A stretch of DNA of 64,000 nt from Panacibacter microcysteis (GTDB taxonomy: Bacteria > Bacteroidota > Bacteroidia > Chitinophagales > Chitinophagaceae), in contig NZ_JADWYR010000001.1 in NCBI RefSeq assembly GCF_015831355.1, forward strand, positions 1,860,001 to 1,924,000. The letters are read 5' to 3'. Within the stretch, counting starts at the first letter, position 1. Every line of letters starts with the position of its first letter. The position numbers and the translations under genes are program-made. Of this stretch, positions 33,930 to 42,724 are shown piece after piece. The notes under the pieces are model-generated. The model was not told where the DNA came from. It saw only the letters and a list, made by a program, of their open reading frames with translations, and searched no databases.

Positions 33930-34775
33930 TTATACATCCATCAATTGTCGCATGGCTTTATGCAATGCACTGTCTGCATCAACAAATGCGTTGGGAATAG
34001 AGAAGTGGTGCAGGCCATCTAATAGCAGTAAGTCTGCGGGTGTGGCGTTTTTCAAACTGCTTTGCCAAAACTCTTGGCTCTGCGCTTTAAACTCTGCTGT
34101 TTCTGCAGCACCTGCCGCAATAAGCAAGGGGCAGGTATTAACAGCCGTTGAATATACCGGGCTGTTTCGTATGGCAGTTGCGGTATCCATCTGCAATATT
34201 TCGTTGCGGTTAGAAAGCTGGATGGGTATTAAATTGTATAAGCCGCTTAGTAAACACATGCCTTTTATAAAGTGGGTGTTTGTTAATGCGGCATCAGCAG
34301 CTAACATGGCAGCAAGATGTGCACCGGCACTGTGCCCGGCTACGTATACATCGGTTGTTGGAACATGATACGTTTGCAGGTTTTGCTGCAGCCACAGCAT
34401 GGCTTTGCGTGTAGCCGCAACAATCTGATCCATTGTTGCGGCAGGTGCAAGCGGATAGTTGATAAGTACGGTGGTAACGTTGTAACGGAGAAAAGCAGGT
34501 GCAATGAAATGAAACATGGCTTTATCAAACAATTGCCAGTAACCACCGTGTATAAAAACAAGCACTTTGGTACAGGGCTTATTGCCTGGGAATATATCAA
34601 GTCGTTCCCTCGCATGATTGCCATAAGGTATGTCTGCAAAATTTGCGTGCTGCGCAGCAACGGTTAGGCTGGTTTGTTCCCAGCGCGAAAGATAAGCAGC
34701 AAAATCAGGCACATGCAGGCGGTTGTTGTATTGGTCGTTTAGTTGCGCCTGCGTGTAATGCTTGTATATATTCAT
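33930..34775 (-). CDS. Alpha/beta hydrolase, arylformamidase/esterase-like
   Basis: A 281-residue cytoplasmic protein. The oxyanion motif HGGYW is at 76-80, the nucleophile is S149 in GHSAG, and the catalytic His is H256 or H257 in GLHHFSI. The short HGGYW form and the N-terminal YNNRLHVPDF stretch are like kynurenine-formamidase-type (KynB-like) esterases, but no other tryptophan-breakdown gene is close. Substrate not predicted. Confidence 0.85.
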   Translation of the reverse strand: MNIYKHYTQAQLNDQYNNRLHVPDFAAYLSRWEQTSLTVAAQHANFADIPYGNHARERLDIFPGNKPCTKVLVFIHGGYWQLFDKAMFHFIAPAFLRYNVTTVLINYPLAPAATMDQIVAATRKAMLWLQQNLQTYHVPTTDVYVAGHSAGAHLAAMLAADAALTNTHFIKGMCLLSGLYNLIPIQLSNRNEILQMDTATAIRNSPVYSTAVNTCPLLIAAGAAETAEFKAQSQEFWQSSLKNATPADLLLLDGLHHFSIPNAFVDADSALHKAMRQLMDV

Positions 34776-34788
34776 AGTTGTACAGCGC

Positions 34789-35346
34789 TTATTCCTGCAG
34801 GCATTGAAAGACCAGCCTGTAAAATTCGGGGTGCGATTGCCATGTTTTGCCGGTAACGATCATGCCATCCTGCACAGCTTCGTCGGGAGAAACATATACG
34901 CCACCGCAGCTTTCTACTTCAAACTTTACATGTTCGTAGCAGGCAATTTTTTTATTGTTTACCAAACCGGCTGTTACCAGGATCTGTACGCCGTGGCATA
35001 TTGCGAAAATGTATTTGTTGTTACGGGCAAACTCCTGCACAATTTTTATAACGCTTTCGTTGTTGCGCAGGTATTCGGGTGCCCTGCCGCCGGGTAGTAA
35101 CAGCGCTTCGTAGTCTGCAGTATTTACATTATCAAAAGAAATGTCTGCTTCTACGAGGTAGCCTTTCCGCTCAACATATGTGTCCCATCCCAGTTCAAAA
35201 TCATGTATTACGAGGTTCATTCTTTTTACTGCCGGTGCTGCTATTACGGGCACAAAACCTACCTCTCTTAAGCGGTGCGATGCATAGAGGATTTCAAAGC
35301 TTTCGCCTGCATCGCCGGTGATGATCAATATTTTTCCTGCTGCCAT
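34789..35346 (-). CDS. DJ-1/PfpI family protein
   Basis: A 185-residue protein starting MAAGKILIITGDAGESFEIL. The nucleophile elbow is C117 in FAICHGVQIL, with the acidic partner E15 or E18. LLLPGGRAPEYLR is the usual preceding loop. Members include glyoxalase-III-like enzymes, proteases and chaperones, so the reaction cannot be named. It lies 13 bp before the hydrolase gene in the same direction, probably one operon. Confidence 0.88.
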   Translation of the reverse strand: MAAGKILIITGDAGESFEILYASHRLREVGFVPVIAAPAVKRMNLVIHDFELGWDTYVERKGYLVEADISFDNVNTADYEALLLPGGRAPEYLRNNESVIKIVQEFARNNKYIFAICHGVQILVTAGLVNNKKIACYEHVKFEVESCGGVYVSPDEAVQDGMIVTGKTWQSHPEFYRLVFQCLQE

Positions 35347-35458
35347 AACAATCGTGTTTTAAAGATTCGTTGTAAAGAATGGACAATGATTTAAAGATAA
35401 TGGAAGAAATGGTTTTATTACTGTACAAGTTGAGGTAAAATGCTCAAAGTTTGTAACA

Positions 35459-35492
35459 AAAAAGCCGTAAGCATTGTGCTTACGGCCTGTTG
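35459..35492. terminator. Hairpin terminator
   Basis: AGCCGTAAGCA and TGCTTACGGC pair around TTG, flanked by a run of six A, which makes a T run on the minus strand. It lies 20 bp beyond the end of the isomerase-like gene. Confidence 0.7.
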
Positions 35493-35514
35493 AATAAAAT
35501 AGTTTCTTTTCTTG

Positions 35515-36384
35515 TTATAATTGTTTCAGGTAATCGGCACAGCCCTGCATAATTGACTGGTCAGATTCCATTTCTACAAAGATGTATTGGAGCCCGCCGG
35601 TTTTAACAGCAGCAAAAAAATCTTTCCAGTCTACAATGCCGGTTCCCATTACTACTTCTTTTGTATGATCGGTAGGACTGTAATCCTGCAGGTGTGCTGA
35701 AATAAAACGCCCCGGAAATTTGCGGAAGTAATCCTGTGCCTTATAACCCGAGGTTATAGCAGCTACCTGGAACTGCATTTTTACCATTGCAGGATCCAGT
35801 TGCTCGAGCATAAGATCGTACTGTGGCCGGCCATTAATTTTTTCATCAAACTCGCCATTGTGGTTGTGGTAGCCCGCAATCATACCTGCTTTCTTTACCA
35901 TTTCGCCCACATGGTTCATTTGTGCGCAGCGTTGTTTTATTTCATCTGCGGTTTTTGCACCAAGACCACCGGAACAAACCATGTGTTTTAAACCAAGCTG
36001 GTGTGCAAATTCAATGCGTTCTTTCAGGCTTTCATCGTTGGTTATTTCCTGCCAGGTAAAGTGGCAACTGGTGCTTTCGAGACCGGCATCGTTGGTGATC
36101 TTTTTCAGTTCTTTACCGGAATATTTTGCCAGTGGTGCAAACGGCCCCTGGTAGCCTTTTGGGCTGCACCACTCTACATTTTTGTACCCATAACCGGCAA
36201 GACGGCTCATGGTTTCGTGTGGCTGGTTCGATATTTCTTCGCGGAAAACGTAAGACTGGAAACCGATGGGCATGCTGATGCCTTTTTTACGGGCGGCTGC
36301 CTGTAACGTTGCAGGAATTGCGGAAGCCAGCCCTGTTGCAGCCAGTGCTGCTGCGGTAGTACCTAAAAAAGATCTTCTGTTCAT
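35515..36384 (-). CDS. Tat-exported sugar-phosphate isomerase/epimerase-like protein
   Basis: A 289-residue protein starting MNRRSFLGTTAAALAATGLA at 36384, a Tat-type signal (NRRSFLG, then a hydrophobic stretch and an Ala-rich cleavage site). The mature part is an AP-endonuclease-2/xylose-isomerase-like TIM barrel: FAHQLGLKHMVCSGGLG, AGYHNHNGEFD, and FISAHLQDYSPTDHT, all holding likely metal ligands (H, E, H, D). The C-terminal FVEMESDQSIMQ is typical. Such exported proteins are common in Bacteroidota, with unknown sugar substrates. The open frame upstream of 36384 runs into the repeat and is not used. Confidence 0.88.
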   Translation of the reverse strand: MNRRSFLGTTAAALAATGLASAIPATLQAAARKKGISMPIGFQSYVFREEISNQPHETMSRLAGYGYKNVEWCSPKGYQGPFAPLAKYSGKELKKITNDAGLESTSCHFTWQEITNDESLKERIEFAHQLGLKHMVCSGGLGAKTADEIKQRCAQMNHVGEMVKKAGMIAGYHNHNGEFDEKINGRPQYDLMLEQLDPAMVKMQFQVAAITSGYKAQDYFRKFPGRFISAHLQDYSPTDHTKEVVMGTGIVDWKDFFAAVKTGGLQYIFVEMESDQSIMQGCADYLKQL

Positions 36385-36539
36385 AATAATGTTTTTTATG
36401 GCGTGCGTTGATAAAGGTAACTTATCGGCATTATAACCGGCATACGGCGAAGAATATTTTCGGGTGGGGGGTGACAGGTAGAGCGTGGACGGTGAAAGGT
36501 AAAGGGAGAAAGGTTTTAAATGTTGCGTGCCCATCTTCG

Positions 36540-36614
36540 CGTTTGCTGCATAAAGTACCGGACGTACAAGTGAGTGACACAACAAAAGCTTCATAGTACT
36601 ACTGTAGCCTGCAA
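36540..36614 (-). repeat. Dispersed repeat arm, GTGTCACTCA type
   Basis: GTACAAGTGAGTGACACAAC (36564-36583) is followed by AAAAGCTTCATAGTACTACT and GTAGCCTGC. Confidence 0.8.
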
Positions 36615-36681
36615 CCAAAAAGAATCACCGCAAATATTTGATGAATGTTTGCCCGCACACAGCCATCTGGTTCAACCGCGC

Positions 36682-36714
36682 TTTGCTGCTTATTCCTTCA
36701 TTGCCCTACCTTTG
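36682..36714 (+). promoter_or_regulatory. Predicted sigma-A promoter of the 36721 gene
   Basis: TTTG (36682-36685), then 21 bp, then TACCTTTG (36707-36714): a very good match to the Bacteroidota -33/-7 pattern. The ATG begins only 7 bp after the -7 box, so the transcript would have little or no leader. Confidence 0.55.
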
Positions 36715-36720
36715 CCCGCT

Positions 36721-37068
36721 ATGCAATATGTGAATGATGATTTACAGCAACGCTGGTGGAACCTCGAGGCTAAACTGGTGGAGCGTTTTGGTAAAAAGCC
36801 AGACCTGGAGGCTATTCTTTTTCTCATTGGTATGCAGGAAACCAACTTTATGCAGGAAAAAATAACCAAGGAACAAAAGCAGGACCTGATGCACGTAGCC
36901 GTTTGTACAGTATTATCGCAAAGTGGTTTGTACGAACTTGAAGCTTATGATAAAGATGGCTGGCCACATTTCAGGCAATTGAAAGATATGCCTGTGAAGG
37001 GCCTTGCCGAGCAGGAAAATTTTTTAAAAGACCATATTTTGCTTTACTTCGACCAGCAAGGATTTTAA
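36721..37068 (+). CDS. Conserved hypothetical protein, about 115 residues
   Basis: The protein starts MQYVNDDLQQRWWNLEAKLV at 36721. It is helical, with GKKPDLEAILFLIGMQETNF in the middle and a conserved-looking GWPHFRQLKDMPVKG end. I do not recognise a named domain. It lies 13 bp before the cyclophilin gene and probably shares its transcript. Confidence 0.8.
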   Translation: MQYVNDDLQQRWWNLEAKLVERFGKKPDLEAILFLIGMQETNFMQEKITKEQKQDLMHVAVCTVLSQSGLYELEAYDKDGWPHFRQLKDMPVKGLAEQENFLKDHILLYFDQQGF

Positions 37069-37081
37069 ACCTCTATTCAGC

Positions 37082-37795
37082 ATGAAAAAATTAGTGTTCG
37101 TTTTCCTGGTGTTTGCCCTCGCACACACAACATTTGCCCAAACCGCCAAACCAAAAACAACCACAGCACCCAAAACCACTACACCGGTTGCCAAAGGCCG
37201 GCTGGTACAGCTAACTACAGATTATGGCACCATGGTTATCCGGTTGTACGATTCTACCCCGCTACACCGCGATAATTTTATAAAACTGGTAAAACAGGGT
37301 TTTTATGATAGCCTCATGTTTCACCGCATCATTCAGCAGTTTATGATACAGGGCGGCGATCCTGACAGTAAAAATGCCGAGGCCGGCCAGCAATTAGGTG
37401 CAGGCAGTGCGCCGGGTGCAGAGCGCATACCCGCAGAATTCAGGAGTAACCTTATTCATAAAAAAGGAGCACTGGCTGCAGCAAGAGATAACAATCCTGA
37501 TAAGGCCAGCAGCAACTGCCAGTTTTATATAGTGCAGGGGCAAACCTATAACGATACAGCGCTGAATATGATGGAGTGTAATGTGCGCCAGGAAGATCCC
37601 GGTTTCAGGTTTACAGACGCGCAACGCAAAATATATAAGACAATTGGCGGAACACCTTTTCTCGACCAGAACTACACTGTTTTTGGTGAAGTAATAAAAG
37701 GCCTCGATGTATTGGATAAAATAGCAGCATTGCCAAAAGATGGCAACGACAGGCCCACGCAGGATGTACGCATGAAAATGAAAATGCTCAATTAA
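37082..37795 (+). CDS. Exported cyclophilin-type peptidyl-prolyl isomerase
   Basis: A 237-residue protein with a signal peptide (MKKLVFVFLVFALAHTTFAQ) and a Thr/Lys/Pro-rich linker to about residue 40. The cyclophilin domain has FYDSLMFHRIIQQFMIQGGD (with the catalytic Arg of FHR and the QGGD pair), LAAARDNNPDKASSNCQFYI, and NYTVFGEVIKGLDVLDKI. It should help protein folding in the periplasm. An insert of about 30 residues (YNDTALNMMECNVRQEDPGF) before the last strand pair is common in Bacteroidota members. Confidence 0.93.
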   Translation: MKKLVFVFLVFALAHTTFAQTAKPKTTTAPKTTTPVAKGRLVQLTTDYGTMVIRLYDSTPLHRDNFIKLVKQGFYDSLMFHRIIQQFMIQGGDPDSKNAEAGQQLGAGSAPGAERIPAEFRSNLIHKKGALAAARDNNPDKASSNCQFYIVQGQTYNDTALNMMECNVRQEDPGFRFTDAQRKIYKTIGGTPFLDQNYTVFGEVIKGLDVLDKIAALPKDGNDRPTQDVRMKMKMLN

Positions 37796-37884
37796 GGCAT
37801 CTTTTTAGCGGCATTTTTATTTACAATAAAAGACTACACTTATTAGGTTTTTTATTCAATATTTGTAATCCAAAATTTTAGCGC

Positions 37885-38265
37885 ATGAATTTTCCTTCAG
37901 AACTTAAATACACCAAAGACCATGAATGGATAAAAGTGGTTGATGGCAATACAGCATTGATAGGCATTACAGATTTTGCACAGCAGGAGTTGGGAGATAT
38001 TGTTTATGTAGACGTGGCAAGTATTGGCAAAGACCTGAATGCAGAAGAAGTTTTTGGAACTGTAGAAGCCGTAAAAACAGTAAGCGATCTTTTTCTGCCA
38101 GTAGCTGGCAAGGTTTTGGAAGTAAATACAAATCTTGAAAAACATCCCGAGCTTGTGAACACAGATCCGTATGGAGAAGGTTGGATGGTGAAACTGGAAG
38201 TTGCCAACGTTGCAGATATAGATGCTTTAATGGATTCCGCAGCCTACGAAGCGCTGGTTGGTTAG
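37885..38265 (+). CDS. gcvH: Glycine cleavage system H protein
   Basis: A 126-residue lipoyl-carrier protein of normal length. The lipoylated lysine is K64 in [31 protein letters not shown] opens the fold. It shuttles the aminomethyl group between the P, T and L proteins. No gcvP, gcvT or lipoyl-ligase gene is next to it. Confidence 0.96.
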   Translation: MNFPSELKYTKDHEWIKVVDGNTALIGITDFAQQELGDIVYVDVASIGKDLNAEEVFGTVEAVKTVSDLFLPVAGKVLEVNTNLEKHPELVNTDPYGEGWMVKLEVANVADIDALMDSAAYEALVG

Positions 38266-38304
38266 CCATTAATCACCCGTTGTTTTCCCGAAGTAATAAT
38301 TATG

Positions 38305-38425
38305 AACCGGGCAAATTGCAAACCCCGGCTGTTGTTGCGTCGCACACTTGTACTGCATCAACTATATGCAGCATGTGCCACCGGCGCACTCCCGGCAGAA
38401 GAAGGCTTCTCCCGCAGGTTGTAAA
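38305..38425 (+). repeat. Dispersed repeat, GCGTCGCACAC type
   Basis: CCCCGGCTGTT leads to GTTGCGTCGCACACTTGTAC (38334-38353), followed by ATGCAGCATGTGCC and a CCGGCGCACTCCCGGCAG palindromic part. The remainder of 38266-38646 holds nothing else I can call. Confidence 0.8.
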
Positions 38426-38646
38426 ATGCCGGGGAGATAGTGGTCTTGCGCATAACTTTATTGTTTTTTGTTTGTTATAGCATTTTTTTTGGGCACAGGC
38501 AATCGAAGAAAGCGGTTCATTTAAAAATGGTTCTGAATTCAAACATTCAAGCCATATATACTTACTTCAATGTGCATGCACCACAAAGATCCAGAATTGC
38601 CGGGCGGCCAGCATTTTTAAATAAAATTTAAGTTTACCCATCATTA

Positions 38647-39189
38647 ATGCCGGAAAGTGTAAAATATACTGAAATTGAACTGGTAGCTTTGCTGAAAGAG
38701 CGGCACCAGAATGCGTTCAGTTATTTGTACGATCATTATGCCGGCGCCCTTTATAATGTAATACTGGCAATAGTTCCCGAAAAAGAACAGGCAAGCGATG
38801 TACTCCAGGAAGTCTTTGTTAAGATATGGCGTATGGGAGAATCTTATGATGCTTCCAAAGGCCGTCTTTTTACATGGATGATGAATATTGCCCGTAATGC
38901 ATCCATCGATGTAGTACGCAGTAAAAGTTTTCAAAACAATCAAAAAAACCGGGAGCTAACAGAAACCGTATATGAAAGCGGTGGCAGTACAGCTACCAAC
39001 ATCGATAAGATAGGCCTCCGCAAACTGGTTCATACCCTAAAGGATGACTACAAAGTACTTGTAGAACTCTCCTATTTTGAAGGATACACCCAGGATGAAA
39101 TTTCAAAAATGCTGAACATTCCTTTAGGGACGGTGAAAACCAGGCTCAGGGCCGCACTATTGCAATTACGAGAACTAGTAAAGAATTAA
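38647..39189 (+). CDS. ECF-type RNA polymerase sigma factor
   Basis: A 180-residue sigma-70 family protein. Region 2 is at about residues 25-90 (YDHYAGALYNVILAIVPEKE, DVLQEVFVKIWRM, then FTWMMNIARNASID). Region 4 is at about 125-178, with the helix-turn-helix FEGYTQDEISKMLNIPLGTV and KTRLRAAL. The stop TAA is directly followed by the GTG of the anti-sigma gene, so they form one operon, the usual sign of a signal-responsive sigma/anti-sigma pair. It is closest to the SigK type by partner. Confidence 0.95.
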   Translation: MPESVKYTEIELVALLKERHQNAFSYLYDHYAGALYNVILAIVPEKEQASDVLQEVFVKIWRMGESYDASKGRLFTWMMNIARNASIDVVRSKSFQNNQKNRELTETVYESGGSTATNIDKIGLRKLVHTLKDDYKVLVELSYFEGYTQDEISKMLNIPLGTVKTRLRAALLQLRELVKN

Positions 39190-40014
39190 GTGGATACAAA
39201 GGCATACATAGAAAGTGGTATAATTGAAAGCTACGTGCTAGGCATGGCTACAGCAGCTGAAGCTGCTGAGCTGGAACTGCTTTGCACGCAATATGCTGAC
39301 ATTAAGCAGGCGGTCGACGACTTTGCCGCGCTTATGGAAGCCAATGCTTTTGAGAATGCTATGCCTCCACCGCCGCTGGTGAAGGAAAATATTATGCTTG
39401 CCCTGGCCGACGAATTTACCGGCAACAAAAAGCAATCGCCGGTTGTACAACTCAATACCAATACAAACGACGAAGCAATAATGGCTGCACCCGCCAAACC
39501 TTTCTGGCGCTATCTTGCTGCGGCATCAATCATATTACTTGTCGGCAGTACAGCACTGAATTTTTATTTCTACAGCAATTATAAAGACAGTAACGAAAAG
39601 TATGTTGCATTGCTGCAGGAACGAAATACACTACAGGCTAATAATGATGTATACCGCACCAACTTCTCTATTATAGAAGATACCAATGTGCAGAAAATAG
39701 ATCTTAAAACTGTAAAGCCGGATCAGAATAATCTCGCCTCGGTTTTCTGGAATAAAAAGACAAATGATGTTTATATTATGTCTGCTTCACTGGCACCATT
39801 GCCTGCTGATAAACAGTATGAGCTGTGGGCAATTATAGACGGCACACCCGTAAACGCCGGCGCCCTCGGTAATTGTGGTAAAGAAGCATTGTGCAAAATG
39901 TTAAACGTTAGCAAAACGCCCCAGGTCTTTGCCATAACGGTTGAAGAAAAAGGCAATGTTAAAGCTACACCAAACCTCCCCGGTATGGTAGTAGCGGGCG
40001 AAGTGAAGATTTAA
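39190..40014 (+). CDS. RskA-like membrane anti-sigma factor
   Basis: A 274-residue protein with a GTG start immediately after the sigma-factor stop (TAAGTG), which decides the start. The N-terminal ~75 residues form the sigma-binding part (GIIESYVLGMATAAEAAELE), and there is no zinc-binding HxxxCxxC. One membrane helix is near residues 100-122 (YLAAASIILLVGSTALNFYF). The periplasmic part ends in the RskA domain (SLAPLPADKQYELWAI, GTPVNAGALG). It should hold the sigma factor until a surface signal triggers cleavage. Confidence 0.93.
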   Translation: MDTKAYIESGIIESYVLGMATAAEAAELELLCTQYADIKQAVDDFAALMEANAFENAMPPPPLVKENIMLALADEFTGNKKQSPVVQLNTNTNDEAIMAAPAKPFWRYLAAASIILLVGSTALNFYFYSNYKDSNEKYVALLQERNTLQANNDVYRTNFSIIEDTNVQKIDLKTVKPDQNNLASVFWNKKTNDVYIMSASLAPLPADKQYELWAIIDGTPVNAGALGNCGKEALCKMLNVSKTPQVFAITVEEKGNVKATPNLPGMVVAGEVKI

Positions 40015-40157
40015 ATCATGTTTTTTCTCCTTTTATGTTCATGCTGTAGAAACCTGCGGTATATTTTTCTACATTTTATACGCTTATACGGCGATTTTTA
40101 GAGCTGATTTTTTGGTGGCATGCTTTTGGAAAAATAAGGTTTTCAAATTGAAACTTT

Positions 40158-40874
40158 ATGAAGAACAAAGTATTATCATTACTTACAATTGCAACGATTA
40201 CAGCAGGTTCTGTGTTAGCCCAGGATGCAAAAGTAAACCCCGGAGGAATTTTTATTAAAGGTGGATACAATGCAGCCAATATTACCGAGAACAAAAATGG
40301 TTCTGTAAACGAGGCAAAAACGCTCAGCACCTTTCATGTCGGCGTTGTTGCAGACATTCCTTTAGCGCCGGTATTGTCTTTCCAGACTGGATTATTGCTC
40401 AACGGAAAAGGTTCTAAAACCAATTTGTATCTAAACGATGCAGATCAGTCCGATAACTTTTACAAAACAACTTTTAATCCATTGTACCTTGAACTACCTG
40501 CAAACCTGGTAGTAAAATTCCCGATAGGTGCTGGTGCACGTATTTATGCAGGTGCAGGCCCCTATGCAGCGATGGGTATTGGTGGTAAAGCAAAAACAGA
40601 AGCTTCTCTGGCAGGTGTAAAAACGTCTACCAGTGAAACAATTAATTTTAACGATGATGATCCTACAACCGGAGAACAGGAAGGTGCACGTTACGACAGG
40701 CTAAAGAGGTTTGACTTTGGTATCAACGCACTTGCTGGTGTTGAGGTGAGCCGTTTTATGATTGGTGTTAACTATGGTCTTGGCTTAACCAAGATTAACT
40801 CTACACAAACTGACAACAGTACAGACGAAAACAAGTATCGCACATTTAGTATAGGTGTAGGTGTAAGACTTTAA
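40158..40874 (+). CDS. Outer-membrane beta-barrel protein (porin-like)
   Basis: A 238-residue protein with a signal peptide (SLLTIATITAGSVLAQ). Alternating strands with Gly turns follow: FIKGGYNAANIT, LSFQTGLLLNGKGSK, ARIYAGAGPYAAMGIGG, and a C-terminal TFSIGVGVRL. This is the PorT-like/outer-membrane-protein beta-barrel seen across Bacteroidota. It lies 143 bp after the anti-sigma gene and may belong to the same regulon, which is a guess. A terminator follows. Confidence 0.9.
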   Translation: MKNKVLSLLTIATITAGSVLAQDAKVNPGGIFIKGGYNAANITENKNGSVNEAKTLSTFHVGVVADIPLAPVLSFQTGLLLNGKGSKTNLYLNDADQSDNFYKTTFNPLYLELPANLVVKFPIGAGARIYAGAGPYAAMGIGGKAKTEASLAGVKTSTSETINFNDDDPTTGEQEGARYDRLKRFDFGINALAGVEVSRFMIGVNYGLGLTKINSTQTDNSTDENKYRTFSIGVGVRL

Positions 40875-40892
40875 AACATATTGCATGTAACC

Positions 40893-40926
40893 CAAAAGGG
40901 CCGCTCTGTTGAGCAGCCCTTTTTTA
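40893..40926. terminator. Bidirectional hairpin terminator
   Basis: AAAAGGGCCGCTC and GAGCAGCCCTTTT pair with one mismatch around TGTT, with T runs in both directions. It separates the convergent barrel and DUF1501 genes and overlaps the DUF1501 stop by a few bases. Confidence 0.75.
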
Positions 40927-42375
40927 TGTCATTATTCCTTTTACCAGTTCGCCGGATACATCGGTAAGCCTGTATCGCCGGCCCAGGTGTTTGTAAGTAA
41001 GTTTTTCATGATCCATACCCAGCAGGTTTAAGATCGTTGCATGAAAATCGTGTACATGCACAGGGTTCTCAGCTATGTTATAACCAAATTCGTCTGTTTC
41101 TCCATATACAATGCCCGGCTTCACTCCACCACCGGCCATCCAAACGGTAAAGCAACGTGGGTGATGATCCCTGCCGTAATTATCTTTTGTTAGTTCTCCC
41201 TGGCAATAATTTGTTCTGCCAAATTCCCCACCCCAAATAACGAGCGTCTCATCCAGCAAACCGCGTTGTTTAAGATCTGTGATCAATGCGGCGCTGGCCT
41301 GGTCTACATCTTTGCATTGGCCTACAATTTCGCCGGGTAAGTTGTTGTGCCCATCCCAGCCCTGGTGGTACAGTTGTACAAAGCGAACCCCATTTTCAGA
41401 CAGCTTACGGGCCAGTAAACAATTGGCTGCATAAGTCCCAGGCACCAGGCATTCAGGTCCATATAGCTTGATGATAGATTCCGGTTCTTTGGAAAGATCG
41501 GTTACTTCCGGCACCGCTGTCTGCATCCTGTAAGCCAGTTCGTACTGCTGTATCTTGGCGCTTATTTCCGGGTCGCCAAATTGTTTGTAGTTTTCTTCGT
41601 TTAGCTCACCCAGTTTATCCAGCATTTTACGCCGGTCTTCCCTTGTTATGCCGTCTGCGTCATTTAAATAAAGCACCGGGTGATCTCCGCTGCTGAATTG
41701 CACGCCCTGGTAGGTGGAATCGAGAAAACCGTTTGTCCACAGTTTTGAATAAACGCCCTGGCCATTTCCTTTGCCTTTAGACAACAATACACAAAAAGAC
41801 GGCAGGTTTTTATTTTCTGTTCCCAAACCATAACTAACCCATGCACCCATACTAGGCCTGTTGCCTACCTGTGCACCCGTTTGAAAAAACGTTAATGCGG
41901 GATCATGGTTAATGGCTTCTGTATACAACGTTTTTACAATGCAAATGTCATCGGCAATTTTTGCCGTGTAAGGCAGCAATTCACTGATGTATGCACCGGC
42001 CTGCCCGTGCCTGTTGAATTTAAAAACAGTGCCCGCCAGCGGAAATTTTTTCTGGTCAGCCGTCATGCCGGTAAGCCGCTGCCCCATACGTATGGAGGCG
42101 GGCAGGTCTTCTCCGTGCATTTGTTGCAGCATGGGCTTATAATCAAACAGGTCAAGCTGAGACGGTGCACCATTTTGGAAAAGGTATATTACCCGTTTTG
42201 CTTTTGGAGCAAAATGTGGCAAACCGCTCATAATGGTTTCTTCCTCACTCTTACCGCTGAACAGATCGGGTATAAGCAATGAGCCCAGCGCCACACTGCC
42301 AATACCCAAACTCATTCTCGAAAGAAAGCGCCTGCGGTTCATATTCAGCCTGTGTTCTATAAATTCTTTTGACAT
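40924..42375 (-). CDS. DUF1501 secreted protein with Tat signal
   Basis: A 483-residue protein with a twin-arginine-type N-terminus (MNRRRFLSRMSLGIGSVALG, after an 11-residue lead). The DUF1501 domain is related to alkaline-phosphatase/sulfatase folds: QNGAPSQLDLFDYKP, DICIVKTLYTEAINHDPALT, and VIWGGEFGRTNYCQG, with YGRDHHPRCFTVWMAGGGVK as a likely metal site. Such proteins are paired with PSD1/DUF1549/DUF1553 proteins in Planctomycetes and some Bacteroidota. Here the partner lies 349 bp upstream in the same direction. The substrate is unknown, perhaps a sulfated polysaccharide. Confidence 0.9.
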   Translation of the reverse strand: MSKEFIEHRLNMNRRRFLSRMSLGIGSVALGSLLIPDLFSGKSEEETIMSGLPHFAPKAKRVIYLFQNGAPSQLDLFDYKPMLQQMHGEDLPASIRMGQRLTGMTADQKKFPLAGTVFKFNRHGQAGAYISELLPYTAKIADDICIVKTLYTEAINHDPALTFFQTGAQVGNRPSMGAWVSYGLGTENKNLPSFCVLLSKGKGNGQGVYSKLWTNGFLDSTYQGVQFSSGDHPVLYLNDADGITREDRRKMLDKLGELNEENYKQFGDPEISAKIQQYELAYRMQTAVPEVTDLSKEPESIIKLYGPECLVPGTYAANCLLARKLSENGVRFVQLYHQGWDGHNNLPGEIVGQCKDVDQASAALITDLKQRGLLDETLVIWGGEFGRTNYCQGELTKDNYGRDHHPRCFTVWMAGGGVKPGIVYGETDEFGYNIAENPVHVHDFHATILNLLGMDHEKLTYKHLGRRYRLTDVSGELVKGIMT

Positions 42376-42491
42376 GTTCTTTACATTAAGATTTCAAGGT
42401 TAGAAGAAAAACGAAACAAGCGGCAAAGCCAATTTTGTTGCATTTGTTCCGGTATGCATCATTCGTATGGGAAACAGCTTTTATTTTTTGG

Positions 42492-42690
42492 TGGCCGGCT
42501 GCAGCACCTTGTGGCATCGCCTGTTGTGTCACTCACTTGTACTTTGAGTACCTACAGGCAACACGATGAGGCAATGCGCAAAGCTGAATGGTTTGGTTAG
42601 TACGTGTTGCTGGCAGCTCATTATTTATGCAGGCGTACAAGTGTGCGACGCAACCAAAGCTCAATGCTTATTCAACAGCCGGGCTCAAAA
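42492..42690. repeat. Full-length dispersed repeat with mixed arms
   Basis: Left end GGCCGGCTGCAGCACCTTGT, then GCATCGCCTGTTGTGTCACT running through ACTTGTAC (core 42523-42542). Right part GTACAAGTGTGCGACGCAAC (42634-42653), CAAAGCTCAATGC, and AACAGCCGGGC. The two arms are of different core types. They are inverted and about 90 bp apart, with terminal GCCGGC/GCCGGG ends. Confidence 0.85.
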
Positions 42691-42724
42691 AAAAATCAAT
42701 GAACTAAATAACGGGTGATAAAAA

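Noticed and set aside
38647-40874. Barrel protein at 40158 as the direct output gene of the sigma/anti-sigma pair
   Set aside because: Proximity is the only support. No shared promoter motif could be found by eye.
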